Part shown: one piece after another, positions 18,561 through 27,132 of the stretch | Numbering within the stretch: position 1 is the first letter of the stretch | Layout: each line of letters starts with the position of its first letter | Assembly (NCBI GenBank): GCA_905339295.1 | Contig: CAJPFI010000003.1 | Span: forward strand, 1-34,515 | Reading direction: 5' to 3' | From: Burkholderiales bacterium | GTDB taxonomy: Bacteria > Pseudomonadota > Gammaproteobacteria > Burkholderiales > Casimicrobiaceae | Length of the DNA: 34,515 nt | The notes under the pieces: model-generated | Database searches by the model: none | What the model was told of the DNA's origin: nothing | Seen by the model: only the letters and a program-made list of their open reading frames with translations | Translations under genes and position numbers: made by a program

Positions 18561-19859
18561 TCAGATCAGCCCCTGCCAGCGCGGCAGCGCCGACTCGCAC
18601 CATGCCGCCGCCGACAGCAGCGCGGCGTCGCTCCCGGCGGCGGCGACGAGCTGGGCGCCCACCGGCAACCCGTTCGGCGCGCGCCCCGCGGGCAGCGAGA
18701 TCGCGGGGAAGCCCAGCAGCGACGCGAGCGTGCAGCACGAGGGGTCGCCGGTCGCGCCCAGCCCTTCCGGCGCGGGCCCGGGCACCGGCGGCGCGACGAG
18801 CGCGTCGTACGATGCGAGCCACGCGGTCGCGGCGGCGATCATCGCGAGCCGCGCGACGTGCGCCTTCGCGAGCGCGCCGTCGTCGATCGCGCGACCCTCG
18901 TCCAGTCCCGCGTTGAGCGTCGCCGACAGCCGCGCCCGCTCCCGATCCTGCAGCGCCCCCATCGAGCGCGCCGCTTCGCCGAGCATGATCGTGCGATGCA
19001 CGTCGCGTGCGCGTTCGAGCGCGTCGGGCAGCGCGACCGCCACCAGGTCGGCACCCGTCGCGCGCCATCGCGCGGCGGCGGCGTCGAGCGCGCCGCCATC
19101 GTCCACCGCCTGGGTCCAGGGGAAGCGATCGACGAAGGCGAGCCGCGGCGCCCGCGCGAGCGGCGCGACGTCGCGGGGAATCGACGGCGCGAGCGCATGG
19201 GCGACGATCGCGGCGTCGGCCACCGAACGCGTGAACGTACCGATCGTGTCGAGCGTCGGGCTGAACACCGCCACGCCGCCGAACGGAACGAGGTCGAGCG
19301 TGGGCTTGAATCCGACCACGCCGCAATAGGCGGCCGGCCGGATCATCGAGCCGTTGGTCTGCGTGCCGATCGCGGCAGGCGCCTGCCCGAGCGCCACCGC
19401 CGCCGCCGATCCCGACGACGAGCCGCCAGGCGTGTGGCGCGGATTCCAGGGATTCGCGGTCCCGCCCGGATGCATGTAGGCGAACTCGGTCGTCACCGTC
19501 TTGCCGAGAACCAGCCCGCCCGCGGCCCGCCAGCGCGCGACGCTCGTCGCGTCCTGCGACGGCCGCCGCCCCGCGCCGACCGGCGAGCCCAGCTGCGTCG
19601 GCAGCCCGGCGGTGTCGATGATGTCCTTGACGCCGAGCGGCAATCCGAACGCGGCGCCGCGGCTCGCGACGGGCAGCGCGTCGAGACGCGCCGCCTCGGC
19701 GAGCGCGCGATCGCGGTCGAGATGCGCCCACGCGCGGACGCCTTCGTCGGTCGCGTCGATGCGCGCGATCAGCGCAGCGACGAGCTCGCTGACGGACAGC
19801 GCGCCCGAGGCCAGTTCCGGCGCGAGATCGCGGACACCACGCGCATGCAGCTCGATCAT
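18561..19859 (-). CDS. Amidase-signature family hydrolase
   Basis: The 432-residue enzyme belongs to the Ser-cisSer-Lys amidases. Lys78 lies in GVKDIIDT, the serine-rich stretch at 145-151 (GGSSSGS) gives the cis-serine, and Ser171 in TNGSMIRPA is the nucleophile. The family ranges over indoleacetamide, allophanate, nylon-oligomer and Glu-tRNA amidases; this one is a stand-alone enzyme without GatB/GatC neighbours, so a small-molecule amide is more likely, substrate unknown. The ATG at 19859 overlaps the hemW stop as ATGA. It ends the operon-like series rph-rdgB-thioesterase-hemW. Confidence 0.9.
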   Translation of the reverse strand: MIELHARGVRDLAPELASGALSVSELVAALIARIDATDEGVRAWAHLDRDRALAEAARLDALPVASRGAAFGLPLGVKDIIDTAGLPTQLGSPVGAGRRPSQDATSVARWRAAGGLVLGKTVTTEFAYMHPGGTANPWNPRHTPGGSSSGSAAAVALGQAPAAIGTQTNGSMIRPAAYCGVVGFKPTLDLVPFGGVAVFSPTLDTIGTFTRSVADAAIVAHALAPSIPRDVAPLARAPRLAFVDRFPWTQAVDDGGALDAAAARWRATGADLVAVALPDALERARDVHRTIMLGEAARSMGALQDRERARLSATLNAGLDEGRAIDDGALAKAHVARLAMIAAATAWLASYDALVAPPVPGPAPEGLGATGDPSCCTLASLLGFPAISLPAGRAPNGLPVGAQLVAAAGSDAALLSAAAWCESALPRWQGLI

Positions 19860-21073
19860 GCCGGCTCCTTCGCGTGCGCGCCGTCGCGCAGGAACAGCGC
19901 GACGAGGTCGTTCAGGAAACGGCGGCCGAGCGGCGTCGCGCGCAGCACCGACGGATCGGGGTCGAGCAACCCGCGCCGGGTCGCGATCCCGAGCTCGCGC
20001 CCGATCGCCGCGAGCGGGACGCCGGTGCGCTCCGCGAACAGCGTCGCCGGGACCCCCTCGGTGAGGCGCAGCACGTTCAGCATGAACTCGAAGCCGAGCT
20101 CGCCCGCGGCCACCTCGCGCCGCTCCATCGCCGGCGTGCCCGCGATCGCCTGCTCGAGATACCGGATCGGCTGCTTCCAGCGCACCTCGCGCACGACGCG
20201 GTCCGGCGACGACACCTTGCCGTGCGCGCCCGCGCCGATGCCGAGGTAGTCGCCGAAGCGCCAGTAGTTGACGTTGTGCATGCAGCGATGCCCGGGGCGC
20301 GCGTAGGCCGACACCTCGTAGTGGTCGAAGCCGGCGCGCTCGAGCCGGGCCTCGATCGCCGATTGCATCGCGTCGACCTCGTCCTCGTCGGGCAGCGGCG
20401 GCGGGTGGCGGTGGAACAGCGTGTTCGGCTCGAGCGTCAGCTGGTAGCACGACAGGTGCTTCGTGCGGAACGCGAGCGCTTCCTCGACGTCGGCCAGCGC
20501 CTCATCGACCGCCTGGTCCGGCAGCCCGTACATCAGGTCCAGGTTGACCTCGTCGAACAGCTCGACGGCGGCATCGACCGCGGCGCGCGCCTCCGCCGCG
20601 TCGTGAACGCGCCCGAGCGCCGCGAGATGTCGCGGCGAGAAGCTCTGGACGCCGATCGACAGCCGGTTGACGCCGGCGTCGCGGAAGCCCTCGAAGCGCT
20701 CTCGCTCGAACGTGCCGGGATTCGCCTCCATCGTCACTTCCGCGCCCGCGGCCAGCGGCAGCCGGGCGCGAATCGCCGCGAGCAGGCGATCGATCGCCTC
20801 GGGCGAGAACAGGCTCGGCGTCCCCCCGCCCAGGAACACCGTCGGCACCTTGCGGCCCCAGACCGATGGCAGCGCGGACTCGAGGTCCGCGACCAGCGCG
20901 TCGACGTACGCATCCTCCGGCGGGCCGTCGCCTCCGCGCCGCCACTCGTGCGAATTGAAGTCGCAGTACGGGCATTTCCTGATGCACCACGGCAGGTGCA
21001 CGTACAGCGAAAGCGGCGGCAATGCCCGGAAGGCCGGCGGGGCGGTCGACCCCGGCGCGAGGATGCGTGTCAT
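19856..21073 (-). CDS. hemW: Radical SAM heme chaperone HemW
   Basis: The 405-residue protein has the radical-SAM cluster motif Cys30-xxx-Cys34-xx-Cys37 (LPWCIRKCPYCDFNSHE), LGGGTPSLFSPEAI, EANPGTF, NRLSIGVQSF and the HemW-type ending with HNVNYWRFGDYLGIGAGAHG. HemW binds heme and delivers it to respiratory proteins; it is not the coproporphyrinogen oxidase it was once named for. The position downstream of rph and rdgB is the usual one in proteobacteria. The ATG at 21073 overlaps the thioesterase stop as ATGA. Confidence 0.95.
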   Translation of the reverse strand: MTRILAPGSTAPPAFRALPPLSLYVHLPWCIRKCPYCDFNSHEWRRGGDGPPEDAYVDALVADLESALPSVWGRKVPTVFLGGGTPSLFSPEAIDRLLAAIRARLPLAAGAEVTMEANPGTFERERFEGFRDAGVNRLSIGVQSFSPRHLAALGRVHDAAEARAAVDAAVELFDEVNLDLMYGLPDQAVDEALADVEEALAFRTKHLSCYQLTLEPNTLFHRHPPPLPDEDEVDAMQSAIEARLERAGFDHYEVSAYARPGHRCMHNVNYWRFGDYLGIGAGAHGKVSSPDRVVREVRWKQPIRYLEQAIAGTPAMERREVAAGELGFEFMLNVLRLTEGVPATLFAERTGVPLAAIGRELGIATRRGLLDPDPSVLRATPLGRRFLNDLVALFLRDGAHAKEPA

Positions 21074-21516
21074 GGCGCTACGGCCCGGTCGGCGTCGCCG
21101 GCGAGCAGCGCGCGGGCCCGCTCGAGCACGTCCGGCGGGAAAGGCCGCGACCGGCGCTCGTCCGCATCGAGGCACACGACGGTGAACGTCGAGGTCGCCG
21201 AGACCTCGCCGGTCTCGCAGTTCACCATCTCGTGCATGAAGCGCAGCACCTTGTCGCGCACCTCGAGCATCGCCGTGCGCACCAGCACGACGTCTCCGCC
21301 CAGGAGCTCGCGGCGATACGACGTGTCCTGCTGAACGGCGGCCATGTGGATCTCGCCGCTGCGCAGGCGCGACGGCGCGATGCCCAGCATCGCGTAGTAC
21401 TGCCAGCACGCTTCCTCGAAGCGCTCGCCGTACGCCCGCACGTTGACGTGCCCCATGTGGTCGCACTGCCACCGGTGCACGGTTCCGCGCGCGGTCTCGA
21501 CGGTGTGGCCGGTCAA
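21070..21516 (-). CDS. Hotdog-fold acyl-CoA thioesterase (4-hydroxybenzoyl-CoA thioesterase type)
   Basis: The 148-residue protein has the hotdog signature WQCDHMGHVNVRAYGERFEEA, in which Asp19 corresponds to the catalytic aspartate, followed by DTSYRRELLGGD and LEVRDKVLRFMHEM. It cleaves an acyl-CoA or acyl-ACP thioester; the substrate is not evident. No ATG fits the family start; a TTG at 21516 with GGAGG four bases upstream is the best choice. The 166 bases before it (21517-21682) hold GC-rich sequence with short inverted stretches but no gene. It lies between rdgB and hemW. Confidence 0.85.
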   Translation of the reverse strand: MTGHTVETARGTVHRWQCDHMGHVNVRAYGERFEEACWQYYAMLGIAPSRLRSGEIHMAAVQQDTSYRRELLGGDVVLVRTAMLEVRDKVLRFMHEMVNCETGEVSATSTFTVVCLDADERRSRPFPPDVLERARALLAGDADRAVAP

Positions 21517-21682
21517 GCGACCTCCCGCGCGCCCGTCGTTGCGCCGCCTTCGCGCCACACCCGTTCCAGGAGGGTGCGAGTGCGGGAGAACGCTCCTCCC
21601 GAGCTCGCTGCGCTCGCTTCCCCCGGGGGCGGCTCCGCGACCCCGGGGTGGCGCGGCAGACGCCGACGCGGCCCGGCGGCGC

Positions 21683-22300
21683 TCATGGCGCGACGGCTTC
21701 CGGCGCCAGCTCGCGCTCGACGAGCCGCGCGAGCAGTTCGCGCATCGCCTTGCCCCGGTGCGACAGCGCATTCTTGCGCTCGAGCGGAAGCTCCGCGCCG
21801 GTGAAGCCGGAGGCCCCATCCTCGAAGTGGGGGTCGTAGCCGAAGCCGCCGGCGCCGCGCGGCGAGTCGATCACGCGCCCTTGCCAGCGCCCCTCCGCGA
21901 TGACGGGCTCCGGGTCGTCGGGGGCGAGCATGAGGACCAGCACGCACGCATAGTGCGCGCGCCGGTCGGCCGCGCCGGCGAGCGCGGCGACGAGCTTCGC
22001 GTTGTTGCGCGCGTCCGACCTGGGCTCGCCGGCGAAGCGCGCGCTCTGCACGCCCGGCGCGCCGCCGAGCGCGGCGACGCAGATGCCCGAATCGTCGGCG
22101 AGCGCGGGCAGCCCCGAGCGGAGGCTCGCGTGCCGCGCCTTCGCGAGCGCGTTTTCGACGAACGTCGGATGCGGCTCGTCGACCTCGGGAATCCCGAGCT
22201 CGGATTGGGCGACGACGTCGATCCGGTGCGGCGCGAGCAGGCGGCGGAACTCGCGCAACTTTCCTTCGTTGCCGGAGGCGAGGACGAGGCGGTCGATCAT
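21683..22300 (-). CDS. rdgB: XTP/dITP diphosphatase (RdgB/HAM1)
   Basis: This 205-residue house-cleaning enzyme hydrolyses dITP and XTP to monophosphates. Family motifs are LASGNEGKLREF (N-terminal triphosphate-binding), FVENALAKARH, ALADDSGICVAAL with the catalytic acidic residues, SARFAGE, GFGYDPHF and LSHRGKAM. It starts with ATG at 22300, 9 bases after the rph stop, the usual partner in proteobacteria. Confidence 0.96.
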   Translation of the reverse strand: MIDRLVLASGNEGKLREFRRLLAPHRIDVVAQSELGIPEVDEPHPTFVENALAKARHASLRSGLPALADDSGICVAALGGAPGVQSARFAGEPRSDARNNAKLVAALAGAADRRAHYACVLVLMLAPDDPEPVIAEGRWQGRVIDSPRGAGGFGYDPHFEDGASGFTGAELPLERKNALSHRGKAMRELLARLVERELAPEAVAP

Positions 22301-22309
22301 GGCGTCGCG

Positions 22310-23026
22310 TCAGCGCGACAGCGCGGCCTTCTGCGCGGCGACCAGCGACGCGATGCCGCCGCTCGCGAGGTCGATGAGCGCGTCGAACTCGGCGCGCGTG
22401 AACGGCGTCCCTTCGGCGGTTCCCTGCAGCTCGACGAAGCCGCCTGCGCCGGTCATCACGACGTTCATGTCGGTGTCGCAGGCCGAGTCCTCGGCGTAGT
22501 CGAGGTCGAGGAGCGGCGCGCCGCCGACGATGCCGACCGACACCGCGGCGACGTGGTCGGCGAGCGGCTCGCCGGTGACCAGTCCCCGCGCCTTCAGCGT
22601 CGCGACGGCGTCGGCGACCGCGACGAAGGCGCCGGTGATCGACGCGCAGCGCGTGCCACCGTCGGCCTGCAGGACGTCGCAGTCGATCCGGATCGTGCGT
22701 TCGCCCAGCGCCTGCAGGTCGGCGATGGCGCGGAGCGACCGGCCGATCAGGCGCTGGATCTCGTGCGTGCGACCCGACAGGGCGCCTTCGGACGCCTCGC
22801 GGCGCATGCGCGTGTTCGTCGAGCGCGGCAGCATCCCGTACTCGGCGGTGAGCCACCCCTGCCCGCTGCCCTTGAGGAACGGCGGGACGCCCTCCTCGAC
22901 GCTCGCGGTGCACAACACGCGCGTGTCGCCCGCCGACACGAGCACCGAGCCCTCGGCATGCTTCGACCAGCCGCGCTCGAACACGAGCGGGCGCAGTTCG
23001 TCGGGGCGGCGGTTGTCGGAACGCAT
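22310..23026 (-). CDS. rph: Ribonuclease PH
   Basis: The 238-residue phosphorolytic 3'-exoribonuclease trims tRNA precursors. It is full length with [14 protein letters not shown], the substrate arginines in [13 protein letters not shown] and [16 protein letters not shown], the phosphate-binding [17 protein letters not shown], and [20 protein letters not shown]. The start is the ATG at 23026. The 140 bases upstream contain a TATAAT -10 box overlapping the previous stop codon, giving a leader of about 130 bases without a recognisable structure. Confidence 0.97.
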   Translation of the reverse strand: MRSDNRRPDELRPLVFERGWSKHAEGSVLVSAGDTRVLCTASVEEGVPPFLKGSGQGWLTAEYGMLPRSTNTRMRREASEGALSGRTHEIQRLIGRSLRAIADLQALGERTIRIDCDVLQADGGTRCASITGAFVAVADAVATLKARGLVTGEPLADHVAAVSVGIVGGAPLLDLDYAEDSACDTDMNVVMTGAGGFVELQGTAEGTPFTRAEFDALIDLASGGIASLVAAQKAALSR

Positions 23027-23165
23027 GGGCTCGCGGGTCGCCTCGCCCGTCACTCCGGCCCTCTCCCCGGATGCGGGAAGCGGGCGCCCCCGGTGTCGGG
23101 CGCCGGGGCACCCGTCGCCGGTCGCCGATCGAGGGAGTGAAGCGTGGCCCGACGCATGACGGTCG

Positions 23166-23171
23166 ATTATA
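23166..23171 (-). promoter_or_regulatory. TATAAT -10 box for the rph operon
   Basis: Read leftward, GCTATAATCG holds a perfect TATAAT. It spans the TAA stop codon of the epimerase gene. A start of transcription near 23158 would leave about 130 untranslated bases before rph. The -35 region is GC-rich and does not match the consensus. Confidence 0.5.
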
Positions 23172-24129
23172 GCGATCGGGCGCGCGCGATCCGCGCGAAC
23201 TCGTCGTCGAGCGAATGAACCGGCCGCCAGCCGGTCGCCGCCGTGAACGACGAGGCGTCCACCTCCAGCGTCCCGGCGAGGCGATCGACGTCCGCACCCC
23301 TTCCGGTGATCCGCCCGGCGAACCTGAGCAACGGCACCGGCACGAACGCGAGCGGGACCGGCCGTCCGAGCGCGCGCGCGATCGCCCGGACCAGCGCCGG
23401 CGTCGAGACCGGGTCGGCGTCGGCGACGAAATGGACGCCGGCGGGCGCGGGCTCGGCGTCGGCCGCCGCCACGAATGCGTCGCACAGGTTGGCGAGCCCG
23501 ATCACGCTGCGCCGGTTGTCGATCGCGCCCAGCGGCAGCGTGCGGCCGGCCGCCACCGCGGCGACGAGGCGCGCGACGTTGCCGCGCGCGCCCGGGCCGA
23601 CGACGAGCGGCAGGCGCAACACGATCGCCGCGGTCGACGATCCCCGGCACGCCTCGGCGAGCGCGATCTCCGCGTCGCGCTTGCTTCGGCCGTAGGCGTC
23701 CTGCGGAGCGGACGGGGCGCCGGGCCGAAACGGCACGCCGGCCGGCGTCGACTCGCCGTTCACCTTGACGCTGGAGGCGAGGACGACTCGCGGCACGCCC
23801 GCCGCGACGGCCGCGCGCGCGACGCGCGCGGTCGACTCGACGTTCGCCGCGCGGTACGCGCTCTCCGGATCGCCCGGCGCGGCGCGCATCGCGTGCGCGC
23901 GCGCGGCGAGATGCACGACCGCGGAGGCGCCCGCGAACGCGCGGCCGAGCGCTTCCTCCGACGCGCCCTCCAGCGCGCCCAGCGCGATCGCGTCTCCGAC
24001 GCTGCCGTCGTCCTCGCGCACGATCGCGCGCACCTCGCGACCCGCCGAGCGCAGTCGCTCGACCAGCGCGCGGCCGACGAAGCCGGACGCCCCGGTGACG
24101 ACGATCGCGCCCCGGCGGGTCAGAGCCAC
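23167..24129 (-). CDS. NAD-dependent epimerase/dehydratase, UDP-N-acetylquinovosamine dehydrogenase-like
   Basis: The 320-residue extended SDR has [29 protein letters not shown], the serine strand [10 protein letters not shown] and the Tyr-Lys pair in [11 protein letters not shown], then [17 protein letters not shown] and the [11 protein letters not shown] block. This set matches the WbpV/WreQ subgroup that makes 4-keto intermediates of quinovosamine for O-antigen, but many relatives are only annotated as epimerases. The GTG at 24129 overlaps the glycosyltransferase stop by 10 bases; a second GTG at 24135 is possible. The pairing with a glycosyltransferase supports a surface polysaccharide role. 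Confidence 0.85.
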   Translation of the reverse strand: MALTRRGAIVVTGASGFVGRALVERLRSAGREVRAIVREDDGSVGDAIALGALEGASEEALGRAFAGASAVVHLAARAHAMRAAPGDPESAYRAANVESTARVARAAVAAGVPRVVLASSVKVNGESTPAGVPFRPGAPSAPQDAYGRSKRDAEIALAEACRGSSTAAIVLRLPLVVGPGARGNVARLVAAVAAGRTLPLGAIDNRRSVIGLANLCDAFVAAADAEPAPAGVHFVADADPVSTPALVRAIARALGRPVPLAFVPVPLLRFAGRITGRGADVDRLAGTLEVDASSFTAATGWRPVHSLDDEFARIARARSL

Positions 24130-25013
24130 TTCCACCCGTGCTTGCGGTAGTAGCGCCAGCCGCCCCTGACGAAGTGGCCGATGTGGCGCAATCCCTTGCG
24201 CGCGGCGCCGCCGCCGTGATGGACGACCTCGAACGAGGGCACGTAGGCGGTGCGCGTGACCTTGTTGAGCCGCGCGGTCCAGTCGAAGTCCTCGAAGTAG
24301 AGGAAGAACGACGGGTCGAAGCCCCCGGTCTGGTCGACCGCCTTCCGGCGCAGGAGCATGCAGGCCCCCGACATCGCGGCGACGTCGATGATCTCGCGCG
24401 CCGGGTCCGGGTCGACGACGTCGCGCATCTCGTAGCGGTCGAGGCGGCGGCGGAACAGCACGCGCCCGATGCCCGGCAGGAGCCCGCGCACCGCGAGGTC
24501 GAGGACCGCGGGCTTGCGCTTCACCAGGTAGTCGCGCGAGCCGTCGCGCCGCCTGACCATCGGCGCGATCGCGCCGACCTCCGGGTGCGCGTTCATCCAG
24601 CGCACCGCGTTCAGGATCGCGTCGGCGGCGAGCTCGACGTCGGGATTGAGCACGAGGTGGTAGTCGGCGCCGCTGCCGTGCAGCGCGAGGTTGTGCGCGG
24701 CGCCGTAGCCGATGTTCGCGTGGCCGTGCACGAAGCTCAGCTGCACGCCCGAGTCGGCGAACCGGGTCCTGCCGAGCCCGATCACCTTCGCGGCGGTCGC
24801 CCGGTCCGCGCTGTTGTCGATCAGCGCGACGTTCACCGTGCGCAGGACGCCGGATTCGCGCGCAGCGCCGATCGCGAGCGCGAGCTTGCGCAGGCACCGC
24901 TCCAGCAGCTGCCAGTCGGGACGGAACGTCACGATCGACACCTGCAGCGACGACGGCACGACGGTCTCGTAGACCAGCGGCACGCCGCTGTCGTCGGCGG
25001 GGAGGGAGGACAC
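24120..25013 (-). CDS. Family 2 glycosyltransferase (rhamnosyltransferase-like)
   Basis: The roughly 297-residue protein has the GT-A start [32 protein letters not shown], the nucleotide-sugar metal motif LNPDVEL (Asp125) and the acceptor-side [14 protein letters not shown], as in WbbL-type rhamnosyltransferases. The C-terminal basic stretch [10 protein letters not shown] may touch the membrane. It probably adds a sugar to a lipid-linked O-antigen or exopolysaccharide. The start is uncertain: GTG 25013 is used, GTG 24983 is also possible; neither has a clear ribosome binding site. It is divergent from the aldolase gene at 25128. Confidence 0.87.
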   Translation of the reverse strand: MSSLPADDSGVPLVYETVVPSSLQVSIVTFRPDWQLLERCLRKLALAIGAARESGVLRTVNVALIDNSADRATAAKVIGLGRTRFADSGVQLSFVHGHANIGYGAAHNLALHGSGADYHLVLNPDVELAADAILNAVRWMNAHPEVGAIAPMVRRRDGSRDYLVKRKPAVLDLAVRGLLPGIGRVLFRRRLDRYEMRDVVDPDPAREIIDVAAMSGACMLLRRKAVDQTGGFDPSFFLYFEDFDWTARLNKVTRTAYVPSFEVVHHGGGAARKGLRHIGHFVRGGWRYYRKHGWKWL

Positions 25014-25067
25014 GGGTCGGACGGTCGCTGCGTCGTCGCGCCGTCGTGTGCGGATGGCGTCGTGCGC

Positions 25068-25073
25068 TAGAAT
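25068..25073 (+). promoter_or_regulatory. -10 box of the aldolase-dehydrogenase pair
   Basis: GCGCTAGAATCGGG contains TAGAAT (five of six), 54 bases before the ATG at 25128. The same TAGAAT appears in front of hemA. No good -35 box is seen. Confidence 0.5.
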
Positions 25074-25127
25074 CGGGCGAATTCCGCCCCGCGTCAACTT
25101 CGCGGCGCGCCGCGTCCACGCCCCGAG

Positions 25128-25901
25128 ATGAGCCCGCCTGCCCATCCCCTCCGCGCGAAGCTCGCCGCGGGCCGCACGCTGGCCGGCATCTGGTCGGTCA
25201 TTCCCTCGGCGCCGCTCGTCGGCACGCTTGCCGCGGCCGGATTCGATTTCCTCGTCCTCGACGCGGAGCACGGCAGCTACGACTTCGCGACGCTCGACGC
25301 CGCGATCACCGCGTGCGAGGACGGCGGTGCGTCGCCGCTCGTGCGCTCACCCGGCGCCGACGCGTTCTTCATCCAGCGGGCGCTCGACCTCGGTGCCGAC
25401 GGCGTCGTCGTGCCGCAGGTGGCCGACGCGGACGCTGCGTCGCGCGCGGTCGCGATGATGCACTACGCGCCCGGCGGCACGCGCGGCTACAACCCGTTCA
25501 CGCGCGGCGGGCGCTACGGCATCGCCCCGCAGCCCAAGCTCGCGGCGGGCTACCCGTTCTCGGGGGTGATGGTCGAGTCGCCGGCCGCCGCCGAGCATCT
25601 CGAGCGCATCGTCACGCTGCCGCAGCTCGACTTCGTCTACCTCGGCATCTTCGACTACTCGGTCGCGATCGGCGCGCCGGGCGAGGTCGACGACCCGCGC
25701 GTGCGGTCGTTCATCGAGCGCTCGGCGAGGATCGCACGCGGCGCGGGCAAGGCGGTCGGCACGACCGCGATGAACCGTGCGCAGGCCGACCGCCTCGTCG
25801 CGCAGGGCGTCAACATGCTCTTCTGGGGCACGGACACCTGGCTCGTCGGGCGCGGCGCGAAGGAGGCCCTCGACCTCTACGCAGCGGCGGCGAAGCGATG
25901 A
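25128..25901 (+). CDS. HpcH/HpaI aldolase family protein
   Basis: The 257-residue TIM-barrel protein belongs to the class II pyruvate aldolases (4-hydroxy-2-oxoheptanedioate or 2-keto-3-deoxy-L-rhamnonate aldolase type). It has FLVLDAEHGSYDF (Glu47-His48), a substrate arginine Arg73 in PLVRSPG, GADGVVVPQV, the pyruvate-loop GTRGYNPF, and metal ligands Glu150 (VMVESP) and Asp176. The last metal segment reads YLGIFDYS instead of the usual GPxDLS, so the substrate pocket may differ. The ATG at 25128 has only a weak upstream site. It is coupled by ATGA to the following dehydrogenase. Confidence 0.9.
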   Translation: MSPPAHPLRAKLAAGRTLAGIWSVIPSAPLVGTLAAAGFDFLVLDAEHGSYDFATLDAAITACEDGGASPLVRSPGADAFFIQRALDLGADGVVVPQVADADAASRAVAMMHYAPGGTRGYNPFTRGGRYGIAPQPKLAAGYPFSGVMVESPAAAEHLERIVTLPQLDFVYLGIFDYSVAIGAPGEVDDPRVRSFIERSARIARGAGKAVGTTAMNRAQADRLVAQGVNMLFWGTDTWLVGRGAKEALDLYAAAAKR

Positions 25902-26989
25902 CCGCGGCACGGCACGACGCCCGTGCGCTCGTCGGCTTCGCGCACGCGCTTTTCACGCGTGCCGGCATGCGCGACGACATCGCGCGCGACGTCGCGGACG
26001 TCCTGGTCGACGGCGACCTGCTCGGCCACACGACGCACGGGCTCGCGCTCGCCGCGCTCTACCTCGACGAGCTCGCGAAGGGCTCGATGACCCGGTCGGG
26101 GGAGCCGCGCGTCGTCGCCGCGGCGCCCGCGGCGCAAACCTGGGACGGTGGCCGCCTGCCGGGCCCGTGGCTCACGCTGCGCGCCCTCGACGCCGCGATG
26201 ACGATGGCGTCGACGCAGGGCACCGGCACCGTCGTGATCCGCCGCTCGCACCACATCGCGTGCCTCGCCGCCTACCTCAGGCGCGCGACCGACCGCGGAA
26301 TGATGGCGCTCGTCCACTGCTCCGATCCGGTCGCGGCGAGCGTCGCGCCCTTCGGCGCGGTCTCGGCGGTGTTCACGCCGAACCCGCTCGCGGCGGGCAT
26401 CCCGACCTCGGGCGACCCGATCCTGCTCGACGTGTCGGCGAGCTACACGACCAACGGGCTGACCGGCCGGCTGCACAAGGCGGGGCGGAAGCTGCCGCAC
26501 CCGTGGGTGCAGGACGCGCGGGGCAACGCCACCGACGACCCGCGCGTGCTGTTCGAGGAGCCGAAGGGAACGCTGCTGCCGCTGGGCGGCCTGGACGCCG
26601 GCCACAAGGGCTATGCGCTCGCGCTCCTGATCGAGGCGACGACCGCGGCGCTCTCCGGGTTCGGGCGCGCCGACCCGAAGGAAGGCTGGGGCGCGACGGT
26701 GTTCGTTCAGGCGCTCGACCCGCGCGCGTTCGGCGGCCTCGACGCGTTCCGCCGCCAGATGGACTGGCTGGTCGCGGCCTGCCACGACGCGACGCCGCGG
26801 CCCGGCGTCGAGCGCGTGAGGCTGCCGGGGGAACGGGGACTCAAGCTCATGCGCGAGCAACTCGCGCATGGCGTCGAGCTGCATCCGACCATCCTGCCCG
26901 CGCTGCGTCCCTGGGCGGAGAAATTCGGCGTGCCCGTTCCGGCGGCGAACTTGAACTTGGGGTCAGAGAACTTGGGGTCAGAGCCGTAA
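25898..26989 (+). CDS. Ldh2-family NAD(P)-dependent oxidoreductase (malate/ureidoglycolate dehydrogenase type)
   Basis: The 363-residue protein has the Ldh2 hallmarks HTTHGLAL (catalytic His47), VIRRSHHIACLAAY, VFTPNPLAAGIPTSGDPILLDVSAS and LGGLDAGHKGYALALLIE. Enzymes of this family reduce or oxidise 2-hydroxy/2-keto acids such as malate, ureidoglycolate, sulfolactate or delta1-piperideine carboxylate. Its place after a pyruvate-type aldolase suggests a 2-keto acid substrate, not further defined. The last 12 residues, NLNLGSENLGSEP in part, and the TAA are encoded by one and a half copies of the family B repeat; family members normally end near the preceding GVPVP. Confidence 0.9.
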   Translation: MTAARHDARALVGFAHALFTRAGMRDDIARDVADVLVDGDLLGHTTHGLALAALYLDELAKGSMTRSGEPRVVAAAPAAQTWDGGRLPGPWLTLRALDAAMTMASTQGTGTVVIRRSHHIACLAAYLRRATDRGMMALVHCSDPVAASVAPFGAVSAVFTPNPLAAGIPTSGDPILLDVSASYTTNGLTGRLHKAGRKLPHPWVQDARGNATDDPRVLFEEPKGTLLPLGGLDAGHKGYALALLIEATTAALSGFGRADPKEGWGATVFVQALDPRAFGGLDAFRRQMDWLVAACHDATPRPGVERVRLPGERGLKLMREQLAHGVELHPTILPALRPWAEKFGVPVPAANLNLGSENLGSEP

Positions 26990-27132
26990 CATTCGCCGAG
27001 AACTTGGGGTCGAGAACTTGGGGTCAGAGCCGTAACATTCGCCCGCGACGGAACCGCAACCGGTTGAGTCGGTTCGAGCGAATGTTACGGCTCTGACCCC
27101 AAGTTCAAATGTTACGGCTCTGACCCCAAGTT
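26954..27132. repeat. Nested family B element between two convergent genes, contributing both stop codons
   Basis: Forward arms (AACTTGGGGTCAGAG, then CCGTAACATTCGC) are complete at 26969-26996 and 27015-27042, with partial copies at 26954-26968 and 27001-27011. Reverse arms are at 27078-27105 and 27108-27132. The arms 27015-27042 and 27078-27105 form a perfect 28-bp inverted repeat with a 35-bp spacer that itself contains GAACCG/CGGTTC. The left copy gives the TAA of the Ldh2-type gene, and the right copy gives the TAA of prmC. Nothing else lies in 26990-27111. Confidence 0.95.

Noticed and set aside
17721-20249. Long + strand frame opposite chaC and the amidase
   Set aside because: It has no domain and its composition is biased to Arg, Ala and Gly. 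The opposite strand encodes intact ChaC and amidase proteins with catalytic residues.
24116-24130. Further copy of the GGGGTCAGAGCCGTAAC repeat at the glycosyltransferase/epimerase overlap
   Set aside because: Only GGGTCAGAGCC is shared; the sequence is explained by coding constraint of both genes and lacks a partner arm.
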